Origin: an uncultured Clostridia bacterium | GTDB lineage: Bacteria > Bacillota > Clostridia > TANB77 > CAG-508 | Length of the DNA: 64,000 bases | Direction of reading: 5' to 3' | NCBI GenBank assembly: GCA_934167175.1 | Contig: CAKPKF010000002.1 | Span: forward strand, 56,050-120,049 | In this document: piece by piece, positions 49,468-59,581 of the stretch | Layout: each line of letters starts with the position of its first letter | Numbering within the stretch: position 1 is the stretch's first letter | Position numbers and translations under genes: made by a program | Notes under the pieces: model-generated | The model's database searches: none | What the model saw: the letters and a program-made list of their open reading frames with translations, nothing else | Told to the model about the DNA's origin: nothing

Positions 49468-51633
49468 ATGAATTCACAAGAATTAAAAAGTTTAATAGAA
49501 AATTCTGATAATAAGTTCGAAATACTTACAGATACTGAAAATTTATTGCAATATAATATTAAAATTAGTGATTTACTAGATTTAGCTAAGGAATATTTGA
49601 ACGACACAGAAAAGGTAAAACTATTAGAATTAGAAAAGTTTAAAACATTACCTGTTTATGCCAAAGAGAGTATAGTAAAATTTATTATAGATGATGAAAT
49701 CAAAATAAAGCTTCTTCAAAATAAGAAAGTAATATCAGGTTTTAATAATTATCAAATTGTTGATATAATAAAATCTTTGAGTGAAAGCGGAAAAGTGCAG
49801 ATATTACAAAAACCAGATTTTTTTAAAGAAAATGATATAAAACCATATAGTATATCAAATATATTAAATTCGTTGAATGAAGAGAACAAAAAAAAGTTAG
49901 TAGCAAATAAAAAAAATATGGAAAAATTAAATTTTAATAGATATGATATAGAAAAAATTGTTGCAGGATTTGAATCTGAAAAAACAAAGATTAACATGAT
50001 AGAAGTTTATGATTTTAATAAAAATGAAATAGCAAATGTTTTGAAATCATTCTCGGAAGAAGAAAAAAAGAAGCTTATATTGGAAAATAAATATAAGTTG
50101 AATGCACAAAATATAGAGAGTGTAATTTCAACATTAAATACAGATTCATTAACTGATTTTATTAAAAATAATAAGGAATTTCTTAAAACTAATAATATAA
50201 AGCCATATAAAATTATAAGAAAGCTTGATGTAAAAAAGCAAATTGATTTTGTACAAAGTATGGATAAAACAGGATTAAGTTCTGCTGAAAAGAAAAGAAT
50301 ACTAGTAACATTAAACGAAAAAACAAAACAGCAAATGGATATGTATGATATGCCAAAAGAATATGTAGAAGCCATAAAAATGCAAATAGGAAATGATATT
50401 CGTGATACTACAACATATGGTAAGGTTATAGTAGATTTAGATCAAAATTTGGAAAAATATAAATATTTAGATGAATTAATTGCTATAAATCCAATGGAAG
50501 TACCAAAAGAAAAAAAGGAAAGGTTACTTCAATTGTGTGAGCTTTGTCCTAAGATAAAAGTAAATGATAGTATTGGATTAAGTCCTTCAACAGCAATGGA
50601 ATACAGAAACGCAGAAATGTGGATAGATTCTATTTTACATGGTATAAATCCTAAATGGACAGATATTCAAAAAATAGCTTTTATAGATAATGCAATTGGG
50701 AAAAAAATAAGTTATTCTCCTGATTTTAATACAGAAAAATTTAATGCTAAAAAAGCAAGAGTTCTATGGAAAATAATTGATTCAGGCTATGGAGTGTGCA
50801 ATGGAATAGCACAAGTTGAAAAATATATCTTAGATAAAATTGGAATTGAGTCTGAAATGGTCTCAGGTAAAAATCACGTATTTTTAAAATTAAAAAATAT
50901 TGAATTACCAAATGAGGATAATAAGATGATTACAGGAGAAACTATTTTGGATCCAACTTGGAATTTAATGACACAAAGATATGGAGCAAAACCTGAAAAT
51001 TTTTGTAAGAGTTATGAAGAAATACGAAAACATGATATAAGAAGTGATGGAATAGATTTTTGTTGCCACAAAAATGATGAAGAATTATCAAGTGCTACTT
51101 TAAATTTAAATGATAAAGAGTTAAGGAAAATTTTTGCAAGTATTGGACTTGCAGATAGAAATGGAAATTTCCCAATAAAAGATTTAATAGAAAAAGCTAA
51201 AAAAATAGATGCTGAAAATTTACCAACAGAGGAATCTATAAAAAGGCAATTTTCATTACTTAAAGAATATTGCCCTGAATTTGCAACATGTCAAAATTCA
51301 ACAACGAGAATTCTAGAAGAAATATTATTAAATCAAAAAAATTTAAGATTTAATAAATGCGTTGTAAATAGAGTATATGAAAAAAAGGATAAAGATAAGG
51401 AACCTATTTTATATGTATATACAGAATTGCCAGAAACAGGTAAAAAATTCTATTATGCTAATAAAGAGAGTGGAAATTTTGTAGAATTACCAGAAGAAGA
51501 ATTTGAAGCCAAATTTGAGTGTTACGAAATGGATATGAAAAAAAATAAAGGACTTAGAGATTGGGAAGATAAAGAAAAAAATGAAAATATAAATTCAGAA
51601 AAGGTAATTGTTCAAGAAGGAGATGAGAGGTAA
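49468..51633 (+). CDS. Helical-repeat protein with transglutaminase-like domain
   Basis: The 721-residue product has an N-terminal array of short helical repeats (about 40-290). They share hydrophobic positions such as KIKLLQNKKVISGFNNY and KLILENKYKLNAQNIES, with a period near 35 residues. A papain/transglutaminase-like core spans about 400-530. It has a candidate catalytic Cys near 444 (GYGVCNGIAQ), His near 470 (GKNHVFLKL) and Asp near 494 (ILDPTWNL). The C-terminus is Lys/Glu-rich. No signal peptide is seen, so it appears cytoplasmic. The catalytic triad suggests a protease, peptidase or cross-linking activity, but the substrate is unknown. GGAGG precedes ATG 49468. Confidence 0.75.
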   Translation: MNSQELKSLIENSDNKFEILTDTENLLQYNIKISDLLDLAKEYLNDTEKVKLLELEKFKTLPVYAKESIVKFIIDDEIKIKLLQNKKVISGFNNYQIVDIIKSLSESGKVQILQKPDFFKENDIKPYSISNILNSLNEENKKKLVANKKNMEKLNFNRYDIEKIVAGFESEKTKINMIEVYDFNKNEIANVLKSFSEEEKKKLILENKYKLNAQNIESVISTLNTDSLTDFIKNNKEFLKTNNIKPYKIIRKLDVKKQIDFVQSMDKTGLSSAEKKRILVTLNEKTKQQMDMYDMPKEYVEAIKMQIGNDIRDTTTYGKVIVDLDQNLEKYKYLDELIAINPMEVPKEKKERLLQLCELCPKIKVNDSIGLSPSTAMEYRNAEMWIDSILHGINPKWTDIQKIAFIDNAIGKKISYSPDFNTEKFNAKKARVLWKIIDSGYGVCNGIAQVEKYILDKIGIESEMVSGKNHVFLKLKNIELPNEDNKMITGETILDPTWNLMTQRYGAKPENFCKSYEEIRKHDIRSDGIDFCCHKNDEELSSATLNLNDKELRKIFASIGLADRNGNFPIKDLIEKAKKIDAENLPTEESIKRQFSLLKEYCPEFATCQNSTTRILEEILLNQKNLRFNKCVVNRVYEKKDKDKEPILYVYTELPETGKKFYYANKESGNFVELPEEEFEAKFECYEMDMKKNKGLRDWEDKEKNENINSEKVIVQEGDER

Positions 51634-51634
51634 T

Positions 51635-51847
51635 ATGAAATACATAAAAAAAATATGGACATTTATAAAAAAAATAATTTATAAAGAAAGTAATATAAAA
51701 ATGCTTGAAACACCAAGTGAAAAAGTTGAAAGCTCAGATAAAGATAAATTCAAAAGTTCATTAAAAATAATTATGAAAAAGAAAAAAGTGGAAACACTAA
51801 CATGTGTAGGGGACGGATTAGGCATACAAAACGGTATAAGTTATTAG
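51635..51847 (+). CDS. Small basic protein, 70 residues
   Basis: The gene starts two bases after the previous stop, with GAGAGG as ribosome site. The product has an amphipathic basic N-terminus (KYIKKIWTFIKKIIY), a charged linker and a C-terminal Gly-rich tail (CVGDGLGIQNGIS). No family is recognised. Its coupling to the transglutaminase-like gene suggests a partner or small accessory peptide. Confidence 0.6.
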   Translation: MKYIKKIWTFIKKIIYKESNIKMLETPSEKVESSDKDKFKSSLKIIMKKKKVETLTCVGDGLGIQNGISY

Positions 51848-51959
51848 CATATTATAAAATTTACATAAAAATCAAAAAAATAAACAAATCTTCTTGTAAT
51901 TTTTTTGTAGTTGTGATAATATAATAAAAATATAAATAGAAAACCAATAAAAAAGCAAA

Positions 51960-52190
51960 GTATATAATGAGAAATTTATATTAAAGAGAGAATGGTTACC
52001 AGCTGAAAGCCATTTATATAAACATTATAGAAATTTCACTTTTTGGGTTCTTTGTTGAACATAATATATAAGTAGGCAAAGGCGGTTGCTACGTTACAGC
52101 TTGTAGAGGTTAATTATGTTTAATTAATAAAATTAGGTGGTACCACGAAAATACTCCGTTTCGTCCTATATGGACGGAGCGGTTTTTTGA
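51960..52190 (+). promoter_or_regulatory. T-box riboswitch leader of pheST
   Basis: The leader contains the AGAGAG-type internal loop and a GGTTACCAGCTGAAAGCC element (51975-52011). The conserved T-box AGGTGGTACCACG (52135-52147) would pair with the uncharged tRNA acceptor end. A TTC triplet on the 3' side of stem I is compatible with a phenylalanine specifier, but I did not model the stem fully. Uncharged tRNA-Phe should favour antitermination of pheST. Confidence 0.88.
52154..52187 (+). terminator. T-box-controlled terminator
   Basis: CTCCGT pairs with ACGGAG around an inner GTCC/GGAC stem, followed by CGGTTTTTT. Confidence 0.85.
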
Positions 52191-52214
52191 TGTATAAAAG
52201 AAAGGAATGATAAT

Positions 52215-53234
52215 ATGAAAGAAAAAATTCAAAAAATAAGACAAAATTCAGTTGATGAAATTAGTAATGCTGAAGATTTACAAACTTTGAATGAATTAAA
52301 AGTTAAGTATTTAGGAAAAAAAGGAGAGTTAACAGCAGTATTAAGAGGAATGGGAGCTTTATCATCAGATGAAAGACCTGTTATAGGAAGTTTAGTTAAT
52401 AAAGTAAGGGATGAACTAGAAAAACTAGTAGCAGATAAAGAAAAAGAATTTAAAGAAAAAGAGATGTTGAAAAAGATTGAAGAGGAAGAAATCGATGTAA
52501 CAGAACCAAGCAAAAAAATAAAATTAGGTTCTATACACCCAATAACTCAAATCATAGATGAAGTAAAAGAAATTTTCATTGGAATGGGATATGAAATAGC
52601 AGATGGGCCAGAAGTAGAAACTGCACATTACAACTTTGATCAATTGAATACACCTGCAGACCATCCAGCAAGAGATCTTCAAGATACATTTTATATTACA
52701 GAAGATGTTATTTTAAGAACTCAAACATCTCCAGTTCAAGCAAGGGTTATGGAAAAACAAAAACCACCAATTAAAATAATAAGCCCTGGAACAGTATATA
52801 GATCAGATACTGTTGATGCTACACATTCACCAGTATTCCACCAAATAGAAGGATTAGTTGTAGATAAAAATATAGCAATGACAGATTTAAAAGGAACATT
52901 AGAAATGTTTGCTAAAAAATGCTTAGGTGAAAATACAAAAATTCGTTTTAGACCACATCATTTTCCATTTACAGAGCCATCAGCAGAAGCAGATGTATCT
53001 TGTTTCGTTTGTGGAGGAAAAGGTTGTAGAGTTTGTAAAGGAGAAGGTTGGATAGAGCTTTTAGGATGTGGAATGATTCATCCAAATGTACTTGAAAATT
53101 GTGGAATAGATTCAAAAGAATATTCAGGATTTGCTTTTGGATTTGGTGTTGAAAGAATTGCTATGGCCAAATATGGGATAGAAGATATGAGATTATTATA
53201 TGAAAATGATGCAAGATTTTTAAAACAATTTTAA
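52215..53234 (+). CDS. pheS: Phenylalanine--tRNA ligase alpha subunit
   Basis: The 339-residue product has an N-terminal coiled coil that binds tRNA. The class II core has motif 1 around [14 protein letters not shown], motif 2 with [17 protein letters not shown], the [16 protein letters not shown] site, and motif 3 [13 protein letters not shown]. With PheT it forms the alpha2-beta2 enzyme. AAAGGAATG precedes the ATG. A CxxC cluster ([16 protein letters not shown]) is present, as in many Clostridia. It is under the T-box. Confidence 0.96.
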   Translation: MKEKIQKIRQNSVDEISNAEDLQTLNELKVKYLGKKGELTAVLRGMGALSSDERPVIGSLVNKVRDELEKLVADKEKEFKEKEMLKKIEEEEIDVTEPSKKIKLGSIHPITQIIDEVKEIFIGMGYEIADGPEVETAHYNFDQLNTPADHPARDLQDTFYITEDVILRTQTSPVQARVMEKQKPPIKIISPGTVYRSDTVDATHSPVFHQIEGLVVDKNIAMTDLKGTLEMFAKKCLGENTKIRFRPHHFPFTEPSAEADVSCFVCGGKGCRVCKGEGWIELLGCGMIHPNVLENCGIDSKEYSGFAFGFGVERIAMAKYGIEDMRLLYENDARFLKQF

Positions 53235-53267
53235 TTTTATGTATAGATAATGAAAGGAGAATTATAA

Positions 53268-55676
53268 ATGAAAGTTAGTGTAGAATGGTTAAGAGATTAT
53301 TCAGACATAGATTGCGGTGCAGAAAAATTAGGAGATATTCTTACTATGACAGGTTCTAAGGTTGAAACTGTAGAGGTAAAAGGAGAAGATATAAAAGATG
53401 TTGTAATAGGTAAAATTTTAGAAATAGAAAAACATCCAGATGCAGATAAATTAGTTGTATGCAAAGTAGATGTAGGTAAGGAAAAACTACAAATAGTTAC
53501 AGGGGCTAAAAATATAAAAGTTGGAGATATTGTTCCTGTTGCTAAAGATGGTTCTGAACTTCCAGGTGGAGTAAAAATAAAAACAGGAAAATTGAGAGGA
53601 ATAGAATCATGTGGAATGATGTGTTCTATAGGAGAATTAGGAATAGAACTTTCTGAGTATCCAGACCAAATAGAAGAAGGAATAATGATATTAGACAAAA
53701 AACATGAAAAAGACATAGGTAAAGATGTTGTAGATGTATTGGAATTAAAAGAGGAAATAATAGAATTTGAAATAACACCTAATAGACCAGATTGTTTATC
53801 AGTAGAAGGATTAGGACGTGAAACAGCAGTATCATTAAATAAAAAGATGAAAGAGCCAAATAAAAAAATAGATGAATTAAAAGTTGAAAGAAAAAAAGAA
53901 ATAGAAGGATTAAAAGTTGATATAACAGCTCCAGATTTATGTTATAGATATATTGCAAGAGTAGTAAAAAATGTAAAAATAGGACCTTCTCCAAAATGGT
54001 TAGTTCGTAGATTAAAAGCATGTGGCGTTAGATCAATAAATAATATAGTTGATATTACAAACTATGTTATGTTAGAAATGGGACAGCCAATGCATGCTTT
54101 TGATATAAATTCAATAGAAGGAAAACATATAACAGTTAGAAGAGCTAATAAAGGAGAAAAAATAACAACATTAGACAATGTAGAAAGAAACTTAGATGAG
54201 GATATGTTAGTAATATCAGATGAAAAAAAGGCTGTTGCTATTGCTGGAGTAATGGGAGGTCTTAATTCAGAAATAGAAAATGATACAGAAACAGTTGTAT
54301 TTGAGTCAGCAGTATTTAAAGGTGGTAGTGTAAGAAAAACAGCTAAAAAAGTAGGCTTAAGAACAGAGGCTTCTGCAAGATATGAAAAAGGATTATCACC
54401 AGATAATGCAGAAAGAGCAGTAAATAGAGCTGTTGAATTGGTTACAATGCTAAATGCTGGTGTAGAAGTAGATGGAATGATAGATGTATATCCAACAAAA
54501 CAAGAACACAAAAAAGTAAAACTAGATCCAGATAGAATAAACAAATTATTGGGAATCAATTTAACAAAAAAAGAAATGATAGATATATTAGAAAGATTAG
54601 AAATAAAAGTAGAAAATGATATTGCAATTTCACCATATTTTAGACAGGACATAGAAAGAGAAGCCGATTTAGCTGAAGAAATTGTAAGAATTTATGGATA
54701 TGATAAATTAGACAGTACGCTTATAAGTGCAGACACAACGTTAGGTGCAAAAACAAAACAACAAAAAATCGAAGATAAATTAAAAAATCTTATGGTAGAT
54801 AGTGGATTTTCTGAAATATACACATATGGGATGATAAAAGAGAGTGATTTAGTAAAATCTAACATTGCTAAAGAAAGTGATTTAGTAAAATCTATAATAA
54901 AAATTAGAAATCCATTAAGTGAGGATTATACAATTATGAGAACAACTACTATACCAAGCATGATGCAAACTATTACATTAAATTACAATAAAAAGAATAA
55001 AGAAGTTAAATTGTTTGATATGAGTAGGACATATAAAAATGAGAATGGAGAAATTGAAAAAGGAGAAGTGCCATTAGAAGAAAAAATCTTAACAGTAGGG
55101 GCATATGGAAAAGAAATTGATTTTTATGTTTTAAAAGGTATTGTTGAAAATGTGCTAGAAACAGCTGGTGTTGCAAGATATGATATAGTAAAAGAAAAAG
55201 AAAATCCTAGTTACCATCCTGGAAAGACAGCTAACATAAAGGTTGGTAAAGATGTTGTTGCAACCTTAGGTGAAATTCATCCAGTGGTTTGTAATAATTA
55301 TGGAATAAATGAAAAAATATATATGGCAGAAATTAATATAGATAAAATAGTAAGATATGCTAAATCTGCTAAGAAATATAGTGCTATTGCTAAATTCCCA
55401 GCAGTTGAAAGAGATATAGCATTAACGGTAGATGAAAAAGTTGAAGTAGGTAGTATAGAAAACATAATAAAGAAAAATGCTAAGAAAATATTAGAAACAG
55501 CAGAATTGTTTGATATATATAGAAGCGACAAATTAGGAAAAAATAAAAAAAGTGTTGCTTATGCTTTAACATTTAGGGAACAAAATAAAACTTTAAATGA
55601 TGAAGAAGTTAATAGAGTAATGGAAAAAGTTATAAAAGCATTGGAAGAGCAATTAGGAGCCGAATTAAGAAAATAA
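53268..55676 (+). CDS. pheT: Phenylalanine--tRNA ligase beta subunit
   Basis: The 802-residue product has the N-terminal tRNA-binding domain (about 40-155, EIEKHPDADKLVVCKVDVG), the B3/B4 editing domain (about 210-385), B5 (TPNRPDCLSVEGLGRE upstream and GINLTKKEMIDILER within), the catalytic-like core, and a C-terminal anticodon-binding domain (YSAIAKFPAVERDIALTVDE to LGAELRK). It follows pheS by 33 bases and shares the T-box control. Confidence 0.97.
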   Translation: MKVSVEWLRDYSDIDCGAEKLGDILTMTGSKVETVEVKGEDIKDVVIGKILEIEKHPDADKLVVCKVDVGKEKLQIVTGAKNIKVGDIVPVAKDGSELPGGVKIKTGKLRGIESCGMMCSIGELGIELSEYPDQIEEGIMILDKKHEKDIGKDVVDVLELKEEIIEFEITPNRPDCLSVEGLGRETAVSLNKKMKEPNKKIDELKVERKKEIEGLKVDITAPDLCYRYIARVVKNVKIGPSPKWLVRRLKACGVRSINNIVDITNYVMLEMGQPMHAFDINSIEGKHITVRRANKGEKITTLDNVERNLDEDMLVISDEKKAVAIAGVMGGLNSEIENDTETVVFESAVFKGGSVRKTAKKVGLRTEASARYEKGLSPDNAERAVNRAVELVTMLNAGVEVDGMIDVYPTKQEHKKVKLDPDRINKLLGINLTKKEMIDILERLEIKVENDIAISPYFRQDIEREADLAEEIVRIYGYDKLDSTLISADTTLGAKTKQQKIEDKLKNLMVDSGFSEIYTYGMIKESDLVKSNIAKESDLVKSIIKIRNPLSEDYTIMRTTTIPSMMQTITLNYNKKNKEVKLFDMSRTYKNENGEIEKGEVPLEEKILTVGAYGKEIDFYVLKGIVENVLETAGVARYDIVKEKENPSYHPGKTANIKVGKDVVATLGEIHPVVCNNYGINEKIYMAEINIDKIVRYAKSAKKYSAIAKFPAVERDIALTVDEKVEVGSIENIIKKNAKKILETAELFDIYRSDKLGKNKKSVAYALTFREQNKTLNDEEVNRVMEKVIKALEEQLGAELRK

Positions 55677-55748
55677 AAATTCCGCTAAAGAGGAAATTTG
55701 AGATAAGGACACAAATAACAAATGATAGAGGGGAAATGATAAAAAATA

Positions 55749-56558
55749 ATGGATAAAAGACCAATAGGAATGTTTGACTCTGGAATAGGTGGAATTACAG
55801 TGTTTTCGGAGGTTATAAAACAAAATCAAAATGAAGATATAATTTATTTAGGAGATACTCAGAGATTTCCATATGGGGCCAAGTCAACAGAGACCATAAT
55901 AGAAATATCAAAAAGATGTATAGAATTTTTGATAAAACAAAATGTAAAAATGATAGTAATAGCGTGTGGAACGGCTACAAGTCAAGCTTTGGAAATCCTA
56001 GAAAAAGAATTTGATATACCAATAATAGGAATAATAAATCCAACAGTAGAAAGTATAAAAAAAGAAAATAAAGAACATCAAATAGTGGGGGTAATAGGAA
56101 CAAAAGGAACTATTAATAGTAACTCTTGGGAAAAAGCTCTTAAAGGAAGCATAGAAGGAATTACAGTAATCAATAGAGCTTGTCCTATGCTTGCACCACT
56201 TGCAGAACAAGGTTGGATAGAAAATAATGTTGCCAAAGCAGCTGTAGGTGAATATATGGAGATATTCAAAGATAAAAATATAGATAAATTAATATTAGGA
56301 TGTACACATTATCCTTTATTTAAAGAATTAATAAGAGAGGAACTTGGTGAAAAAGTTGAGCTTATAAATACAGGGGAAAAACTAGCTATATACTTAAAAG
56401 ATTTTTTAGAGAAATCAGATTTAAAAAATAGTTCAACTCATAAACCAAAATATCAAATATATTTAACAGACACAGAAACAAGTTTTATAGATGTAGCTAA
56501 GACATTGATAAAAGACAAAAGTATAATAGATAAAGTAGAAAGAGCAGGAGATATATAA
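55749..56558 (+). CDS. murI: Glutamate racemase
   Basis: The 269-residue product converts L- to D-glutamate for peptidoglycan. The first half has FDSGIGGITVFSEV, PYGAKS and the catalytic Cys in IACGTATSQA. The second half has LGCTHYPLFK with the second catalytic Cys. A GAGGGG site lies about nine bases before the ATG. The gene may be read with pheT or alone, and a strong terminator follows. Confidence 0.95.
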   Translation: MDKRPIGMFDSGIGGITVFSEVIKQNQNEDIIYLGDTQRFPYGAKSTETIIEISKRCIEFLIKQNVKMIVIACGTATSQALEILEKEFDIPIIGIINPTVESIKKENKEHQIVGVIGTKGTINSNSWEKALKGSIEGITVINRACPMLAPLAEQGWIENNVAKAAVGEYMEIFKDKNIDKLILGCTHYPLFKELIREELGEKVELINTGEKLAIYLKDFLEKSDLKNSSTHKPKYQIYLTDTETSFIDVAKTLIKDKSIIDKVERAGDI

Positions 56559-56592
56559 AAAAATCAGCCTTCAAGTAAAGGCTGATTTTTTT
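56558..56592 (+). terminator. Terminator of murI
   Basis: An A-rich arm with AATCAGCCTT pairs with AAGGCTGATT, followed by a T run. Confidence 0.92.
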
Positions 56593-56664
56593 ATAATAAG
56601 AAACCGAAAGGGAAAAGCTGAATTTGCTATAATTAATGTTTCATTATTTGTTTATGTCTAAGTA

Positions 56665-58716
56665 TTATTCTTGAGATTGCTTTTTAGCTTTATACTTATC
56701 TCTTAATGTTGAGAAAATAATAGTTTCTATTAAGAAGAAAAGCAATATTCCAACAATGATTAGTAAGTTATGAACCATAGATGAATTGTTAAGTAAAACA
56801 AGAGATTCTTTTAACAATTTTATGGTATAGGTCATTGGCATAAATTTACTTATTGCCTGGAATCCTTGTGGTACAGTTTCAATTGGGAATGTTCCTCCAC
56901 TTGCTGCTAATTGTAGTACTAAGAATAAGATAGAGAAAAATTTTCCAACATCTCCAAAGTTAATTATTAAAAATTGTATAATACTTAAGAACACTACAGA
57001 TGTTAAAATACAAGTTCCGTAATATAGCAAAGTGTTTGTTACAGTAAATCCTAAACCTAGTTTTAAAATAAATCCTAAAACTATTGCTTGTGCTATTGCT
57101 ATTAAAACATATAGTAAAGAACGCAAATGTTTGTTCTTTGCATTTTGACCTAGCAATTTAAATCTATCTTCAGGGTCATAATAGAACACTACATATGATA
57201 TTAAATTACCAACCCAAAGTGATATTGAAATAAAGTATGGTGCAAATCCTAAACCATATGAATTTATTTGACCGTAATCTTGTTCTTCAACTTCAACAGG
57301 AGAGTTAGCATATTCATTTAGTCCATTTAAATCATTTAATTGTTCTTTAGTGTCAGACATTTTATTGTCAACTTCTGTTTTTAAAGTTGAAACACCATCA
57401 GATAATGTGGTACTACCATTTAATGCAGATTGAGCTCCTGAATTAAGTGTTGAAATACCAGATTGTATTTTCTTTGAATTATTGGATAAAGTAGTTAATC
57501 CAGAATTCAATGATTTTCCACCAGACTGAACTTGGTTAACTCCTGCTTGCAATTGTTTAACACCACTGTTTATTTGTGCAGCACCTTCTGAAAGTTGAGA
57601 TAAACTAGAGGTTTTATTTGCTAGAGTTTGGATTCCTTCATTTAATTGACTATTTTTTTGCTTTAGAGTATTTCCTGAAGTTACTAATTTTTCAAGTTTT
57701 GATGCATCTGAAGAAGATGACATCTTACTAAATGCATATAAATCCTTAGATATTTTTTGTATATATTCGCTATTAGCTGCTTCAGGATTGTTTTGAATGT
57801 ACAATTGTAAATTCTTTTGAATATCTGAAACATTAGCTGTTATATTTTGTGTTAAATTTGATTGGGTAGCAGAAATAGTGCCAAGAGTACTATTAACTGT
57901 ATCAACATAATTAGAAATACCACTATTTAATTGATTGCTACTGCTTGCCATGGTAGAAACTTTAGAAGTAAGTTCATTTAAGTTTTTAGTATTATCTTCT
58001 AATTTTTGTGTACCTTGTTGAACAGCAGTTACACCACTAGATAATTGATTTAATCCATTTTGTAGAGAAGTGCTTCCTTGAGTTGCAGAAGTTATGCCAG
58101 TGTCAAATTTTTTGTAATTTGAATTAAGTGTGCTTGTTCCATTACTAATCTCTTGCAATCCAGATGATAATTTATCTGTACCATCTTTAAGTTCACCAGC
58201 TCCATCACTGATTTTACCTATTTGAGTAGGAACTTCATTTAATTTATCGGATAAAGTTGAAACTATTTTATCATTAATTTCACCAGTAAGCTCTTTTTGA
58301 ACAGAAGTTACTACTTTGTTAATTATTTGAGAAGCTAAATAATTGCTTTTTTGATTTGGAGAATATGTTATTGTTGCAACTTGGCGATCTGAACTTTCGG
58401 CATTATTTAATTCCTTTGTAAAGTTTTTAGGTATTGTAATTAAAGCATAATATTTTTCATCTGCTAATAAATCATTTGCTTCATCTTCATTTAAAACATC
58501 GAATTTCATGACATCTTTGTCTTTGATTTTTTGAACTAATTCATTACCTAAATTTTCATTTTCATTTCCTTCATCTAAATTAACAATACCAACTGGTAAA
58601 GTTTTTAAATTTCCATATGGATCCCAAAATGCTTTCAAATAGAAAAAGCTATACATTAGTGGGATAAATAAAATAGCAATAACTATTAATGGTTTCATAA
58701 TTTTATTTTTTTTCAT
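56665..58716 (-). CDS. YhgE/Pip-family membrane protein
   Basis: The 683-residue product has one N-terminal membrane segment and a cluster of about five at the C-terminus (about 500-675). The large extracytoplasmic region between them carries repeated leucine/glycine phrases such as GELKDGTDKLSSGLQ and GVKQLQAGVNQVQSGG. This is the YhgE/Pip (ABC-2 membrane domain-like) layout found in Gram-positives, sometimes linked to phage infection or type VII secretion. Its ATG sits directly after the TetR stop, with AAGGAGG at the end of tetR. The pair forms one operon. Confidence 0.9.
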   Translation of the reverse strand: MKKNKIMKPLIVIAILFIPLMYSFFYLKAFWDPYGNLKTLPVGIVNLDEGNENENLGNELVQKIKDKDVMKFDVLNEDEANDLLADEKYYALITIPKNFTKELNNAESSDRQVATITYSPNQKSNYLASQIINKVVTSVQKELTGEINDKIVSTLSDKLNEVPTQIGKISDGAGELKDGTDKLSSGLQEISNGTSTLNSNYKKFDTGITSATQGSTSLQNGLNQLSSGVTAVQQGTQKLEDNTKNLNELTSKVSTMASSSNQLNSGISNYVDTVNSTLGTISATQSNLTQNITANVSDIQKNLQLYIQNNPEAANSEYIQKISKDLYAFSKMSSSSDASKLEKLVTSGNTLKQKNSQLNEGIQTLANKTSSLSQLSEGAAQINSGVKQLQAGVNQVQSGGKSLNSGLTTLSNNSKKIQSGISTLNSGAQSALNGSTTLSDGVSTLKTEVDNKMSDTKEQLNDLNGLNEYANSPVEVEEQDYGQINSYGLGFAPYFISISLWVGNLISYVVFYYDPEDRFKLLGQNAKNKHLRSLLYVLIAIAQAIVLGFILKLGLGFTVTNTLLYYGTCILTSVVFLSIIQFLIINFGDVGKFFSILFLVLQLAASGGTFPIETVPQGFQAISKFMPMTYTIKLLKESLVLLNNSSMVHNLLIIVGILLFFLIETIIFSTLRDKYKAKKQSQE

Positions 58717-59289
58717 TTAAACTTCCTCCTTATATGCTAATCCGTTTTTAAGAATAATTGTTAAGTTATCAGATACTTCTTTTGCATCTAATTCTTTGCC
58801 ATTATTCCATTCATACATTAATGCTATATACATTTTATATATTAAAAAAGCAGATACATCTACATTACAGGGTCTAATATATTTATTATCAATAGCAAAG
58901 ATTAATTTGTTTTTAATATACTCCTGAATAGAATTATCAAGTAATTTCAAATTTTCAATAACAGAGTTATTTCTAAGGGTTATTGGTTCATTTGCAATTT
59001 GAGTAATAAGTTTTGCATTTTTTTTGTAGTTTACTAAATCATATATAGTTTTGTGTATTTTCTCAAAAAAAGGTAAATTTTGAGCCTCATTTTTTTCTAT
59101 TATTTGTTTCATTGATTGAATTTCTTCTATGATAAAGTATTTAAATAATTCATCTTTGTCTTTGAAATATGAATATACTGTTTTTTTTGTAACATTAGCA
59201 CTAGCAGCAATTTCATTCATACTTACTTTTCTATATCCATATTGAGTAAATAAAGTTCTAGCACTTTCAAGTATTTGTTCTTTTTTCAT
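58717..59289 (-). CDS. TetR-family repressor
   Basis: The 190-residue product starts at ATG 59289 with GGAGG eight bases upstream. The N-terminal helix-turn-helix reads ARTLFTQYGYRKVSMNEIAASANVTKKTVYSYF. The C-terminal ligand domain is less conserved. It is immediately upstream of the yhgE-like gene and probably represses both. Confidence 0.93.
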   Translation of the reverse strand: MKKEQILESARTLFTQYGYRKVSMNEIAASANVTKKTVYSYFKDKDELFKYFIIEEIQSMKQIIEKNEAQNLPFFEKIHKTIYDLVNYKKNAKLITQIANEPITLRNNSVIENLKLLDNSIQEYIKNKLIFAIDNKYIRPCNVDVSAFLIYKMYIALMYEWNNGKELDAKEVSDNLTIILKNGLAYKEEV

Positions 59290-59313
59290 ATATAGCACCT
59301 CCATACACTACTA

Positions 59314-59326
59314 TACCAAAAAGGTA
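59314..59326 (-). promoter_or_regulatory. Candidate TetR operator
   Basis: The inverted repeat TACC-AAAAA-GGTA lies within ten bases downstream of the -10 of the tetR promoter, where a repressor would block transcription. Confidence 0.5.
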
Positions 59327-59335
59327 ACTCAGTAT

Positions 59336-59364
59336 ATTATATTCTTTTTTTAAGATAATGTCAA
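59336..59364 (-). promoter_or_regulatory. Promoter of tetR-yhgE
   Basis: On the minus strand, a perfect TTGACA (59364-59359), a 17-base spacer and a perfect TATAAT (59341-59336). Confidence 0.88.
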
Positions 59365-59447
59365 TATATATGAAGATTAGAATTAAAAAAGTTAAATGAA
59401 ATGTTTTGTCCATAAGAATTACTAAAAAATAATTATAAAAAATATAA

Positions 59448-59484
59448 AAAACGAATTGACATTTAATAAATATCAATTCGTTTT
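59448..59484. terminator. Strong symmetrical hairpin
   Basis: The perfect 12-base arms AAAACGAATTGA and TCAATTCGTTTT insulate the Cys-rich genes from the tetR promoter. It could terminate in either direction. Confidence 0.65.
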
Positions 59485-59519
59485 AGTAAGTTGTATAATA
59501 GAAAAATATATAAAAGAAA

Positions 59520-59560
59520 TGGCATGAAAAAATTATAAATCAATAAAGTTAATCATGCCA
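59520..59560 (-). terminator. Terminator of the Cys-rich genes
   Basis: TGGCATGA pairs with TCATGCCA around an AT-rich loop. On the minus strand a T-rich tract follows. Confidence 0.6.
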
Positions 59561-59581
59561 CTTATAATTATGGATATAAAA

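Noticed and set aside
52154..52187. Stand-alone terminator before pheS
   Set aside because: The preceding T-box sequence and leader elements show it is the regulated terminator of a T-box.
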